From Curvularia sp. ZM96 (Eukaryota; Ascomycota; Dothideomycetes; Pleosporales; Pleosporaceae): DNA of 64,000 nt. Every line of letters begins with the position of its first letter. Position 1 is the first letter of the stretch. The position numbers and the translations under genes were made by a program. This document shows positions 35,176 to 46,880 of this stretch, piece by piece. The notes beneath the pieces were generated by a model. The model was given only the letters and a program-made list of their open reading frames with translations, did not search any database and was not told the DNA's origin. Location of the stretch: assembly GCA_022457065.1 (NCBI GenBank), contig JAJGBQ010000005.1, positions 682,001 to 746,000 on the forward strand, given 5' to 3'.

Positions 35176-36123
35176 GCTTCAGTGGCGGCTTTTCAATACT
35201 CCATTGCATAGGCAATGATTACGTTAGAGTTACAAATGTATAATGCAATGCCTGTGAAATAGTACGAGTGGGTCCCAAAAGAAAAATCGACGTCGTGTGC
35301 AGCCTCATAATGGTCGCAAATAATAGTTGTTGTTGTTCATTTTTGACTGGGATGGCGTGCTTGGCCCGTGGTTTAAGCGGTCAGATTAGGCTTGCAGCCA
35401 AGCTTAACGGTGTTCCAGCCACACACGGGCGAACATGGGGGGAATATCGAAAACCCGTATTTTCGGGACGTTGTATGGTTAGCGCGGCGGTCCCTACTAG
35501 GCACAAGCGCCACCTTGAAACAACTAACCCATCTTACAAGCCTTCCTCAGGACCTATCCCTCTAGCTTCGTCGACCGTTCATAGTGGCGGTTTGCCTCGA
35601 CCAAACTTCTGCGACTTATGGGCGTCCTTCTAGCCATCGGCCCTGCCACCAACCGGAATCTTTTCCTTGCCCCGCACCAGCCACACTCACTAGCCCCGCG
35701 GTAATGAAAACTCATTCCGTGTCAGGCTAGCATGTTGTTTTATATAACATTTTTTATATTGCTCACATGCAACTAACATCGCTCAGCCGCAAGTGCGGAA
35801 TAAGAAAAAGGTGACACGACGCGACTGCGCCGCTCCCGCCACGTCCGCCGTCTGTCAACCATGTAGAGTTTGGAATTACATTTTAACGGCTGATGGGCGT
35901 ACTGTTCGGCGTCGTTCATGAGACTATCGAATATATGCTAGCCAACACACAACAACCACTGACCTGCGCTCTCCACTGTGACGCTAACCACGCCCTTTTT
36001 TTCTCTCATGCGCTGACATCCGGGGGGTGCCTGAATGTCCTCGGTTAAAACCTCCAACCAACGACACTCTTCCCCACTCTAACAAAGAACGCACCTCAAA
36101 AGAAAACATATACAAGAAAAGAA
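35176..36123. other. Intergenic region between agd3 and ega3
   Basis: 948 bp with the agd3 3' end and the ega3 promoter. No gene or RNA recognised. Confidence 0.55.
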
Positions 36124-37218
36124 ATGGATACGAAACCGACACTACGTTCACAGTCACGCCGTCGCAAGCTACTCTGTATTGTCTTGCCAATCGTCGTCGT
36201 CTGTATCCTCGCTATAGCACTAGGCGTGGGACTGGGAATCGGGCTGAACGGCTCTGGCGGCGACGACAATGACAACAACAACAACAATTCGCCGTCACCA
36301 CTTCCAACCCCCAACGGCACACTCCCATGGGTTCCGGCCGTATCAGATACCTGGCAGATCATTCTTTCGCACCCACCTGACCTGACTGCCTCCTCCAGTC
36401 TTACCCCTAACGTGAGCATCTACGATATCGACCTATTCGACACGCCACAGTCGACAATCGATGAGCTGCACGCACGCGGTGTCAAAGTGATCTGCTACTT
36501 CAGCGCCGGCAGCTACGAGAACTGGCGATCCGACGCCAAGGACTTCAAAGACGCTGATCTAGGCAAGCCACTGGATGGATGGCCCGGCGAGAAGTGGATC
36601 GATCTCAACAGCGAGAACGTTCGGAGCATCATGAAGAAAAGAGTGCAGCTGGCGTCCGACAAAAAATGTGATGGCGTTGACCCAGACAATGTGGATGCAT
36701 ACGTGAGTTAGCTCGTTTCTTTCCTCTCCTCCCATGAGTACAAACAAGGAGAGACATTAACATTGTGCTTGAAGCAAAACGACAATGGGCTCAATCTCAA
36801 GTCCGAAGACTCAATCTCCTACATGCAATTCCTCTCCAACATCACCGCACCCCTTAATCTAGCGCTCGGGCTCAAGAACGCGGGCGACATTATCTCCGCA
36901 GTGCTTCCCATCGTGCACTTCTCCGTCAACGAACAATGCGTTCAGTACGGGGAATGCTCCACCTTCGCGCCCTTCATCCAGGCTGGCAAACCCGTATTCC
37001 ACATTGAATACCCTAGTGACGCGGGCGCGGAACAGGGACTCAAGGAGAACGTGCTCGGCGACTTCTGCACCAAGAGCGGCAAGGGCGCGGGAAGTGAAAG
37101 TTTCAGCACCGTATTGAAGAAAATGGAGCTGGATGGGTGGGTAGAGTATTGTGACGGCAGTGTCAATGTTACGAATATCAATGAGTCACTTGGCGGACAC
37201 GATGATGGCAGCTCCTAG
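36124..37218 (+). CDS. ega3: Endo-alpha-1,4-galactosaminidase Ega3 (GH114), membrane-anchored
   Basis: Two exons, 36124-36702 and 36775-37218, joined by a 72-nt intron, give 340 aa. GH114 Ega3 cleaves deacetylated galactosamine stretches of GAG. A basic N-terminus and one membrane span (about 16-41) make it a type II membrane protein, followed by an Asn/Asp-rich linker. The GH114 barrel starts at about 70. Key blocks are SIYDIDLFDT (D101 region), VKVICYFSAGSYENWR, and CDGVDPDNVDAY (about 182-193), which carry the candidate catalytic acids. The barrel continues after the splice with AGKPVFHIEYP. Same order and strand as agd3 supports membership of the cluster. Confidence 0.9.
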
Positions 37219-38734
37219 TTTAGTAGCATCTTTTTTTACTTCTTCGCCACGGATAGTTGAAATAGTGGTAGCGGGAGAATAAGGTTTACAACGTACGATA
37301 ATAGCATTCAATCACATCTGTAGCTCAGTCTGTATATGACGTATCGCAGCTCCGCGGTCAACTTTCGAGCCTCCATACGTTCTTGTTTTCTCTAGGGATT
37401 CCCTCGTTCAGCTTGCAGTTGAACTAGCCTTGGCCTCGCCTTAGTGACTTTCAATCCATCTCCACATCCCGAAAGCATTGATGCTGCCACTTGCTCCCGT
37501 CGTCAATACCTCGTGCTCCTCAACAGACGGTAAGTATGGAGTCAAAATATGGCGTGCTCGGGCACTATGAGCACCGGCGTCTCTAGCTCTCAATCGGATG
37601 CATGTGAATATAGTCGTTCGTTCGGTGCTCGAAAAGTCGCTCATGCCACTGTCAAAGCGCTTCCCGAGCTGAAAACTCATCACCGTCTAGAGGCCGAATA
37701 TGGCGTTATGAGGGAAAAACATGAGCTTGCCCCGAGTTTCGAGGACCGAGATCGTGCCGCTCTCTCCACCCGGCGCATAGTACGGCCACACGTGTCTCTC
37801 CTCTCCATCAGAACACAAAATATGCGACGTTGCACGGCAGCTGTGGACCAAAGTGGTTCCCATCTCGCCATGTCTCCACCCGAAGCCTTGACCATGGTCC
37901 CTGAGCTTAGGCAGAACTGGGTTTACGGCCATAATCCGGGGAATCCATGCCGATTTGACTTTTTCTTCATGTATGTGTATAAATTTACCTACATACGGCC
38001 AGTTGTAACAAACCCAACATGGCCTGGCTCGTGCTGTGTGCTGATCATCCAAGTGGTGGAATTTAGTATAGTACGATGCTGCAACTTGCGAGATGCATGT
38101 AACCTACGCGGGTTAAGGGTGCCACGCGCCAAGAAATATCTACCGACCGGATGAATGCACTTCAATACCCGGTTTAGGTTGTGCGCAAATCTCTACACCG
38201 GTCAGTAGCAGAGCGGTAACTGCGCCCGGCATTCGAGGCTGTGTTTGGAGATTGCCATGACGGGATATGGTGTTACTTGTTAACTTAACGTTTCATCTGC
38301 ACATAATCCTCTGTAAATACAGAGTCATTGTTAGTACCAGAACCCTGCTTGTAGCAGACTGCAACCCATCCAATGATTATGGACATGGGCACATCCATGT
38401 CAGTCCTGGACAACTGGGTAGGTGGGCGCGCCTAGCGAGCAAGCTTGCAGCATTGGTCTGGAAAGCTTACATTGTGCAAGGCGGCCGGGCTGTGCTGGGA
38501 GGCAGGAGCATCTAATTCAGAGCGCTTCTCTCGTATTCGGATGCAGGAAGCAAGTCTTCTGGACTCTTGGAGAAGCCAGAAACCAAAACACCAACGCTCG
38601 TTACCGGATTTCTGCAAGCCAATGGGCCCAGGCACACGGTGCCCCACTCGAAGGATGCGTCCTTGAACACGACACACAAGGCGACCGGTCCACAATTTTG
38701 AAGGCGCCATACATACGAGCAGTAAGGCGGCCAA

Positions 38735-38756
38735 GGGGGTAGGGGTAGGGGTAGGG
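38735..38756 (+). repeat. G-rich repeat, candidate G-quadruplex
   Basis: Four G-runs of 5, 4, 4 and 3 bases, each separated by ta, a perfect short-loop quadruplex pattern. It is in the gene-free gap between ega3 and uge3. Confidence 0.6.
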
Positions 38757-41690
38757 ATTGTGCGGGGCAAATCATTTCGCCCCTGCTCATGGTCTTCGGC
38801 GTCCGAGCCTGAAAGGCAAAAACTGCGATACGAACTGTACGGATGTACAGAATTAGCACAGATCATGGCGCGATCGTAATGGTGTACAGTAACAAACAGA
38901 TCGACAGGCCCGAGCAGTCGGATTGCAATGGCTCCCGCTATTGAGAGTGTGGAGGCGTCATCTAGTTGTAACTTTAGCTTCATATTATTGGCAGGGCTAA
39001 CTGGAATCGACAAGGAAAGAGATCCCCCGTTGTGCCGAGCAGCTCGCCCACTTAGCTGGACGGGCACTACGACTAGTTTTCAGGGAGTTGACGTTTCAAC
39101 GCACAGCGCCTCGCTCAGCTGTCTTCACCCAATGGTCTCGCCATCCGTAGACGTCATATGTAAGCCGGCTGCTCGCTTGCGACCTCAACTGCTTGGCGCA
39201 ATGGCTGGGAGCGGAGACTGGCGCAAGGAGCTATTGAAATCCTGCAAAGACAAATTTTTCTGACAGCCTGTCGTTCAGCTCGGCACAAAATCGGTATTTT
39301 GGACACTCAGAATGTTGCACTTGCCAAGCAACGATACGCAGAGCCGCCGGTATCAAGCTTCCGGGCAAACACGAGGTAGCCATGATATTCTGCCGGGGAT
39401 AGCAAGGGTAGTTTGAACTGTCCACAATTTCCGGTACCGAAACCTTCGGTGGAAAAATTCATAGATGCAAACTGATATAGAACGAGGGTTTAAAATTTCC
39501 GCACGGAGATGAGATCAAAGTTGGAATAGAGTGTTGACGCATGCTTAGCGCATAAGCTAAGAGCTAAAATGGCGTCTAGGAACAGTAAATGGCCTGGGAT
39601 TAGCTGACCGTCAGATCTGCCACCTAAAGACAACCTAGCATTTGTGGTGTTAGTGTGATGCTGGGGCTGGTCGGCCCCCTGGGGTTCGTCATAGTGAAGG
39701 GCAAGCTGCGTGAAAATCTTTACTTGTTCGGACTCCGCGCCCTGATTGACTTACTCTAGTTGTAGTGGGCTCTAGAACTATTCATCCGACGGCCTGGCGG
39801 TCCGTTCATGTGGTGTAATACTTGCTCAGATGGCAAACGCATACTTTGGGGAGTCCTTGTTCTGCATCAGCTCGTCAGTGGGTCCCAGCAGCGAGGTAAT
39901 CACGATTAGCCAAGAGATTTTCTTATTCCTCCATCCTTCGGATGTGACCACCAAGACCTTAGCCGCCGGTCGCTGCCCCTAAATTGAACTAACGGACCGA
40001 GGCTTCACATACACGTGGGGTACTGGATGCGACGGGGCAAATGCCGCCTTGCTGGTAAGGCTCAGGTGTCCGATGTGTGTCTCCCTTAGCTGCTTCTGCA
40101 AGGCTGTGGAGAGACACTTCCAGATCTCAAGACTAATCAGCTCAGCGCACTACGGCGTTAAGGCAGTCGATGACCGTAGACGAAACACTGAAGCCGTATG
40201 TAATTGGAGCTAACAGTGAGTCATTTGATGCAAACAACACAGAATTAGAACTTGCAGCATGGATGCTGTCATCTTGACCAAGGCGGACCTTTGCACGGAA
40301 TGTACGGGCAGTGCTCTGCTGTCACGGCCATGCTGACCCTTTGCGTCTTTATTCCCTCGCTTTGAGGTGCCCTTAGGGAAATGCGTGTTGAAAGCTGAGT
40401 GTAGGTCTGAGGCTGCGTGAAAGAGACTTCATCGAAACATCTAGACTTTGTTAGAGTGTCTGAATGGTGGAGTGAAGTTGCATGGCAGCCTCGCGCTTAT
40501 GCGTCTGCTGGGAACCAACCGAACTCCAGCCACGTTGTGTAACCCTAGGTGGTTTCATGGACGAAACTGGACTACCAGATGAACGAAAGCACGGGAGTGC
40601 TTTCATAACACCTAATTGAGCGATAGCCATTGTGGCAATGCGCATCCTGGCAAAACAGGCTTACCAATATAGCTCTCCATTAGCCCGAACCTGACTTCTG
40701 AGACTTTAGACACAGTTCCCAGATACGCGCCGTAATCAGATCATATCTGCGCGCGCATACCATCGACGGAGATGCCGCTCAATGGCAGTGGCAAGTTATG
40801 CTCGTCCCATAATAAGCACAAAGTGATGTCATCCAATACCAAGGTCGAAATTCCAGTACACCACTTTGCTGCTACGTAGCCGACGTTGCACATATTGTTG
40901 AGCGAAGTGAGCGCTTCTACAGCTGTAGGGTACTTTGTGTTCGGTAATGCGTCTTCTCCGGGCCCACTATGCAGGTTTCCAATTGCAGTAAACTGTGCCC
41001 AAGGGTCACAAGTTTCCTGAACAGGTTAGGGATGTGGCCATTGGAACAGCAGGGGAAGGGAGGGTTCAAACACATCATGGAAAGGATTCCATGCCCCCCT
41101 GCTGAGGGGTAGGCGTACGTAGATGGGAACACTGGCCGAGCGAGACCCATCGATGGCTCTAGCGTAGGCACGGCTTACTACGGACCAATTACGAAGGATT
41201 GGTGCCAGCCTCAACAATCCGATTTGGCAGTGTCGTTCAATAGTAGTCACAAAAAGTATTCATAAGCCTGGCCGGGTGGTAAGAATTGCCCCTGTCCTGC
41301 TGACGGTCGATGGTGGCCTTGACGGTGAACTCCAGACCAGACAGCTGAAGGAGGACACTGCCAACTGCGTCAGTTGAAACCTCTTGGATTCAGATGAAAG
41401 CAATTTTAGACATTAGGAACATGTTAGTGTAACCGTGTAACCGGCATGGGTACGGCTGGGTATTGCCCATTCGGCGGTGCAAATTGGACAGGGATCTTTA
41501 GCGATGCAAGAGGATATTTGGGAGAGCTGGGCCTGGAGAGACTCCGGGTCTCATGAATCGGGATCAAGCGGGATCAAGCGGGTTGGTAGTGCCAAGTAAA
41601 GTAGACAATATTGATGGCGCAAAAAAGTCTTGCTTTGACGTGTTCTGCCTAATTGACTGTAAGCTGAGTACCGCTGCGACGTGTGTGGCG

Positions 41691-41698
41691 TATATAAA
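41691..41698 (+). promoter_or_regulatory. TATA box of uge3
   Basis: The consensus tatataaa lies 113 bp upstream of the uge3 start codon, at a suitable distance for a short 5' leader. It suggests a regulated rather than constitutive promoter. Confidence 0.55.
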
Positions 41699-41810
41699 GA
41701 TTTTAGAGTTGGCATACCAAGGCAGATGAGTAACAGGCCGGCCACACTCGCTCTTCTTCGTTCTTCTTCGCTCCATTCATTCGTTCAGCAAGAAAGGCGC
41801 GTTGCATACC

Positions 41811-43327
41811 ATGTCTGCTTGTTCGTCAACATTCTCGGTGTCGCCATCCGCGACACCAGAGATGATCAGCACACCGGCGACACAAAGTTCTGTACTTTTC
41901 GACGACGACGTAGCAGCCGATCCTTTGGACATTGAGGGAGCCAGCTCTTCCTTCATCATGGTTGTTGGCGGATTGGGATATATTGGCTCTCATACGACAC
42001 TGGAGCTACTCAAGGAAGGATACAATGTCCTTGTCATCGACGACCTCAGCAACTCGTACGAAAATGTCTTGACCAGAATTAAACTCCTTGCAGAGGACTT
42101 TTGCCGAGCACAAGGAAAACGACTTCCGGAACTGCACTTTCAACGATTGGACTACCGAAGCGCTCAAATGAAGGCTGTGTTGGCCAATTACTCCTCGTAT
42201 TCGGTCAGCAGTAAAGCAGCGTCAGTAAAAGCCCGCTTTCCGTACTCAAACCTTCAGCGAACGGACTCGGGTATCGAAATGGGATCAGACGATACCCCAG
42301 AGCCTGTAATTGAGCGTCGATCTAGGATAACGGGTGTTATCCATTTTGCCGCCTACAAGTCTGTTGAAGAGAGCATTAGCATGCCATTGAGGTACTACAG
42401 CAACAACGTTTGCGGCCTGGTCGACTTCTTGGGCCTAATTGAGGAATTCGGTATCAAAAACTTTGTCTTCTCGTCCTCGGCCACAGTGTACGGCGAAGGC
42501 GCCAACTGTGGTGTACCGCTGCGCGAGGAGCTATGCGTGCACCACCCAGAAACCTTTGTCGATAGCGAAGGAATCGAACGTCGAGCTTTGCCGGGTGTTT
42601 TGGGACTCACTTCGCCTTATGGACGATCAAAGTTCATGTGCGAGTCCATCTTGGCCGATCTCGCTAAGGCAGATCCGACATGGTCCATCACTGCGTTGCG
42701 ATACTTCAACCCGGTATGTCCAACTACGGTAAACGTAAGACGAGAGATGGCTAACGGAACAAGGTCGGCTGCCACGAATCGGGCATATTGGGGGAAGACC
42801 CACGACAGAAACCCAGCAATCTGATTCCAGTTATCGCAACCGTATTGACTGGAACTAGGCCGGTGCTAGACATCTTCGGCACCGACTGGAACACTCCCGA
42901 TGGAACCGCCGTGCGTGATTTTATTCATGTCGTCGACTTGGCCCGAGGCCATATTGCAGCTTTGGCAGCTTCTGCAGCTGGCCGCACAAAGGCTCCATTC
43001 CGAACGTACAACTTGGGTAAGCATCAGTTTTTACCAGCAACTTGCCCCCTTGGATCTAGATGTTGACCCATTTCAGGTACTGGCAATGGACATACGGTCC
43101 GTGAAGTGCTTCACAGTTTGGAGGAAGCATCTCAACGAAAGATCCCGGCACGGGAAGTTGGACGCCGAGCGGGAGATGTTGGGTTCTGTGTAGCGGAAGT
43201 GCAGCGAGCAGAGACTGAGCTGCAATGGAAGGCTGAGAGGTCTCTACGAGACTGCGCTGGAGACGTTTGGAATTTCACCAAGGGTCGTTGTCCCGACGTG
43301 CCCGAGGTCAGCAGTACGCAATGCTAG
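41811..43327 (+). CDS. uge3: UDP-glucose/UDP-GlcNAc 4-epimerase Uge3
   Basis: Three exons, 41811-42713, 42764-43016 and 43077-43327, give 468 aa. Uge3 interconverts UDP-Glc/UDP-Gal and UDP-GlcNAc/UDP-GalNAc in the cytosol and supplies both sugars for GAG. The NAD motif GGLGYIGS lies at 53-60, catalytic Ser in SSSATVYG (about 221-228), and Tyr270/Lys274 in SPYGRSK. Compared with ordinary GalE epimerases it has a 47-residue N-terminal leader and an insertion of about 45 residues (about 128-172) before HFAAYKSVEES. There is also a C-terminal extension of about 40 residues. The start is the ATG at 41811, 113 bp after a TATA box. The cluster context separates it from housekeeping Uge paralogues. 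Confidence 0.9.
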
Positions 43328-44576
43328 CGGGTGTGGTGCTAGCTATGGTGCCGTTCGCGGTTGGCAGCATCGGCTTCGGCTGACTTCGAGGACGCTTTTT
43401 GTCTCGGTTTGTTGATTGAAAAGTTTTAGCATCGGCACTCGGCGTTCTTTCTTCTTTCTCTTAACGAAAACGAGGCTTTTGTTAGCTTTGCGGGTTCGAT
43501 AGAATATGACAGGCGTTGAATTTTACATTTGAAGACGGATCGCACAACCCATGAGCACGGATCGAGTACCTATAATGTATGCGTCACCATGCCGTGCCCT
43601 TGTGTAGCGCCACTGAAGGCTGTTGGGGGGTTTCTAAGAGGGGCCATTGTGACAATGTAAGAAAAGTAATGATCAGGGTGGACAAAAAAGCAAAGCCAAT
43701 GGGAGAGGCAGGACATTTGTCGGTGCCTGTGGCACATTGCAGGTCGCCACGCGAACAAAAGAAACAAACACGAATTTCGGCTGCTTGAGACGTAATGTAG
43801 TGAGATCAGGTGTAACATAGGTATGTGTATGTACGTGGACATGGTAAGCCATGCAACCGTGCGTTTTGTTGAGGACCCCGTTTATTTCGTAGAGGTAAAC
43901 TATTGTCGCAGGCTTGCAGCAAGAGGGGCTGGATAATAGGCGATGTGGTGGCAAGTTGCGCTGAACGGCGTATGTGTGGACGACGTAGGTACTTGTGAAT
44001 ACAACGGTGAGGAGCCAAGAACAGGTTCAAGCCGTCATTTGTAGGCACATCCTGTATGATCTGCAATCCGATCCAATCGCAGGGGGCGATCATGCGCGAC
44101 TCAGCTGGTGCGGTACGCTCGCCCCTTTGCGCCCAGCTGCGCGAACCGACGACTCGCGAAAAGGCTCCTTACTGGTAGCGACACTGGCACTGACACTGGC
44201 GAAGGGCAGATCTTGTATGTCGCGCGTGGCCCTAACGGCGCAATCAATGACGAGAGCGTTCCCAGTGGTTAGCAGAATGGCTAGGAAATGATGAGCAGCA
44301 GGCGGTGCCCCTTTGTGCGAGCAAGACTGATTCGATTGGATCTGGGGACGGGTCGGGAGTTTGTAGCGGATGGCTCAGCGCTAACCAAACACGGTCGTCA
44401 CGTGCAGCCTACGGGCAGTCAGGTCAGTGCTACTAGCAGCCCGCACCCGTTGAACCTCAAACGTCTCCCCATACGCACAGTCGCGAATCCTGCTGCGTCG
44501 CCAGCTCTGACAATTGCTGCATCGCTGCAACGACAAAAGGAACCCAAGCAGAAGACGCGCGCTCCAAGCCCCGCTG
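43328..44576. other. Intergenic region between uge3 and the transcription factor
   Basis: 1.25 kb holding the uge3 3' end and the promoter and leader of the Zn2Cys6 gene. No gene or RNA recognised. Confidence 0.5.
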
Positions 44577-46880
44577 ATGCCCCCTTCCGCCATGCCCATG
44601 TCCGGCCACCCGGCGACCGGCCAGTCCTTCTCCGCCGGCGTGGATGCCGGCCTTTGGACCAACCACCAGGACTTCACACCACCGGACTCCACCGCCTCTC
44701 TCTCGCCATCGCTAGGACTCCATCTGTCGCCCACGACGAGTGTTGCTACCCACCACAGCAGCAGCATCAATAGCAGTACTCCGCCCGCCCAGACGCCCCA
44801 GTCGTCCAATGGCAGCAGGACCAACTCCACCGCCGGCCTGAAGACCAGCCAAAAGTCCTCAAACGGCGACCAAGCAAGAGCCTCGGTCGCCGTCGCCTGC
44901 GTGCAGTGTCGAAGCAGGCACTTGAAGTGCGACGGTGGAGTGCGGTGTTCCCGATGTAGGACCGATAACGTCGAGTGTACCTACATCAAGTCGCGACGAG
45001 GCTGGAAAGGGAAGCGCAAGAACAAAGAAGACAACGGCCCGCCTCCCGCCGCCCATGGTGAGTGTTTTGTTCTTCTGCGACAGCCACATGTCATCCGCCT
45101 CTAACAATATTAGGACTGTCGCCCGCCGAGGTGGCCGCCAGCAACGGGCACATCTCGTCGCCTGAGTATTCGTATAGTAGCGATACCAATCAGCTCAGCC
45201 CGTCAAATGGTCTTGGTGTTCGAGCAGTAGCGCCACCAGTTGGTCAACTCAATCTGAACGGAACTGCTCGTTTGAACCGCTTTGGTCACCAGGGACCCGA
45301 GACTGCGGTCCAGGCATTCTACCACTTCTTCTACAACTCACATCCCTTCTGCTTACCAGAACAGCGGCTACTAGGCGTCTTCAGGGATCGACGTGCCCCG
45401 CTCCTCGAGTACGCGGTCCAGTTCATTGGATCCAGCTTCTTGACCTCTGTTCCTACTGCCATGTACAAGGAAGCACTCGACCGCCAGATCAACAGTGGAA
45501 ACTACGCAAGAGATGGATGGTCGGTGCAGGCAATGCTGCTTTTTGCAATTGGTCTCCATGCGCACAACGAAGTCCCCAGGGCTGCGCAGATCTTCGCCTT
45601 GGCCCAGGATCTAACGTTAGAAATTGGCCTCAACCGCATCGAATTTGCTTTGATGAATGGAGAAAACGACCCACAGCTCGAGGAGAGCTGGCGGAGGACG
45701 TGGTGGTCCATGTTTACAGCTAACGGCATGATGACAGCCGTCAACCCAGGCGTGCAATTTAGACTCAAAGATGTAGTGACTGACGTACCCCTTCCTTGTG
45801 AGAACAGCCAGTACTTCTCAGGTGTAAGTCAAGACCCCTGTATTCTGATTTGGCACTTGTTGAATCGGCTTGGCAATGTTTCCCCCTTGGTTATACCGTA
45901 CCCCTCATCTGACTGTATATGATCCGCCGCGACCATGCCGTTTTGGACTATTGCCGTGCATCAGTAAGGTAGACAATGACTAACACTTCTACCAGCAAAT
46001 ACCCTACCCAGCCACGCTGCAAGACTATGACGACTCGGCCTTCCTGTCGTCGTTCACTACCTTCAGTTCCTTCACCTACCTCATCGACGCCGTACGGGTC
46101 CTTGGCAAAGTCTTTGAATGTGCACGACTCGATTCGACATTCGAATACCATGCTGTCGATGTTGTTGACCAGTACTTGTGTAATTGGCGATTACACCTCC
46201 CGCAGTCCAAAATGGACATTGTGAACAACGATGGCGTTATCGACGAGGTGCTGTTTCAAGCACACATGGTCAATGCAGGCAGCACAATCATGCTGCATCG
46301 ACCACGAAGTAATCTTGGGTTTGGAAGAGTCGAAGGTGTCAATATCTGTGTGCAACCTGGGCAAGTGTTATTGCCGACACAGACACGAGAAATCCATACG
46401 GCCAAGTGCCTCACATCGGCTGAGAACATTTCATCGTTGATCCGTCTACCGGGCCACCTGCTACACCACACGCCCTTTTTCACCTGTGTGGTGGTTATGG
46501 CCTCAGTAGTCCATCTCTCGTACTGGTCTTTCCTCGTTCCTGACGGCCAAGACGACATCATCAAGCAGTCTATCCGTCTTGATGTAGGCACACTACAGCA
46601 GTACTCCAACACGTGGCCCATTGCCAGCGTGGTGCTGGGCCAGGTGCGAGGTGTTGCACACACGCTTTTCAACAGCAAAAAGGCCATGGGCATTCACTTG
46701 TGGAGCAACATTGATCAGCACGATATCATTCGCAATGTCATTGAGGAGGGAAGCCATGTTCCACAGCAGCAGTATGCGCAGTTGATTGCTCCGTAAGTTC
46801 TTTCTTTCTCGTCTCTAGCCTCGTGTCGTCCGTGGGGATGAGATCATGGCTAACTGTGGTACAGAATGCTGAAGTCGTAA
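44577..46880 (+). CDS. Zn2Cys6 fungal transcription factor next to the GAG cluster
   Basis: Four exons, 44577-45057, 45114-45823, 45996-46792 and 46865-46880, give 667 aa. The N-terminal 100 residues are Ser/Thr/Pro-rich. The binuclear zinc cluster is at about 106-134: C-x2-C-x6-C-x5-C-x2-C-x6-C, followed by the basic linker KSRRGWKGKRKN. The C-terminal part resembles the fungal-specific transcription factor domain, with QAFYHFFYNSHPFCLPE, EESWRRTWWSMF and a long helical tail. The third intron leaves a 16-nt last exon coding MLKS and stop. Intron 2 (172 nt) must splice at GGT/GTAAGT, because the earlier donor breaks the frame. The target is unknown; regulation of the GAG genes is only suggested by position. 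Confidence 0.85.

Larger units (their letters stand above)
37219..41810. other. 4.6-kb gap between ega3 and uge3; no convincing gene
   Basis: In Aspergillus fumigatus, sph3 (GH135) sits between ega3 and uge3, as I recall. Here I find no frame with GH135-like sequence. The longest frames (up to about 211 codons, near 38432-39067 minus) have no domain and poor composition. Segment 37441-38052 minus reads a little like a decayed WD40 gene. A G-rich repeat at 38735-38756 and a TATA box at 41691 are listed separately. The stretch is not obviously AT-rich, so there is no clear sign of RIP. Confidence 0.6.

Noticed and set aside
37549..38154. 201-codon plus frame downstream of ega3
   Set aside because: No domain and patchy composition; the opposite strand looks more like former coding sequence.
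38200..38260. tRNA-like look of a segment with agcagagcggtaactgcg and cattcgaggc
   Set aside because: It cannot be folded into an acceptor stem with correctly spaced arms; no tRNA gene is supported anywhere in the window.
38432..39067. 211-codon minus frame in the ega3-uge3 gap
   Set aside because: No signal peptide, no GH135 features and no recognisable motif; it does not look like a missing sph3.
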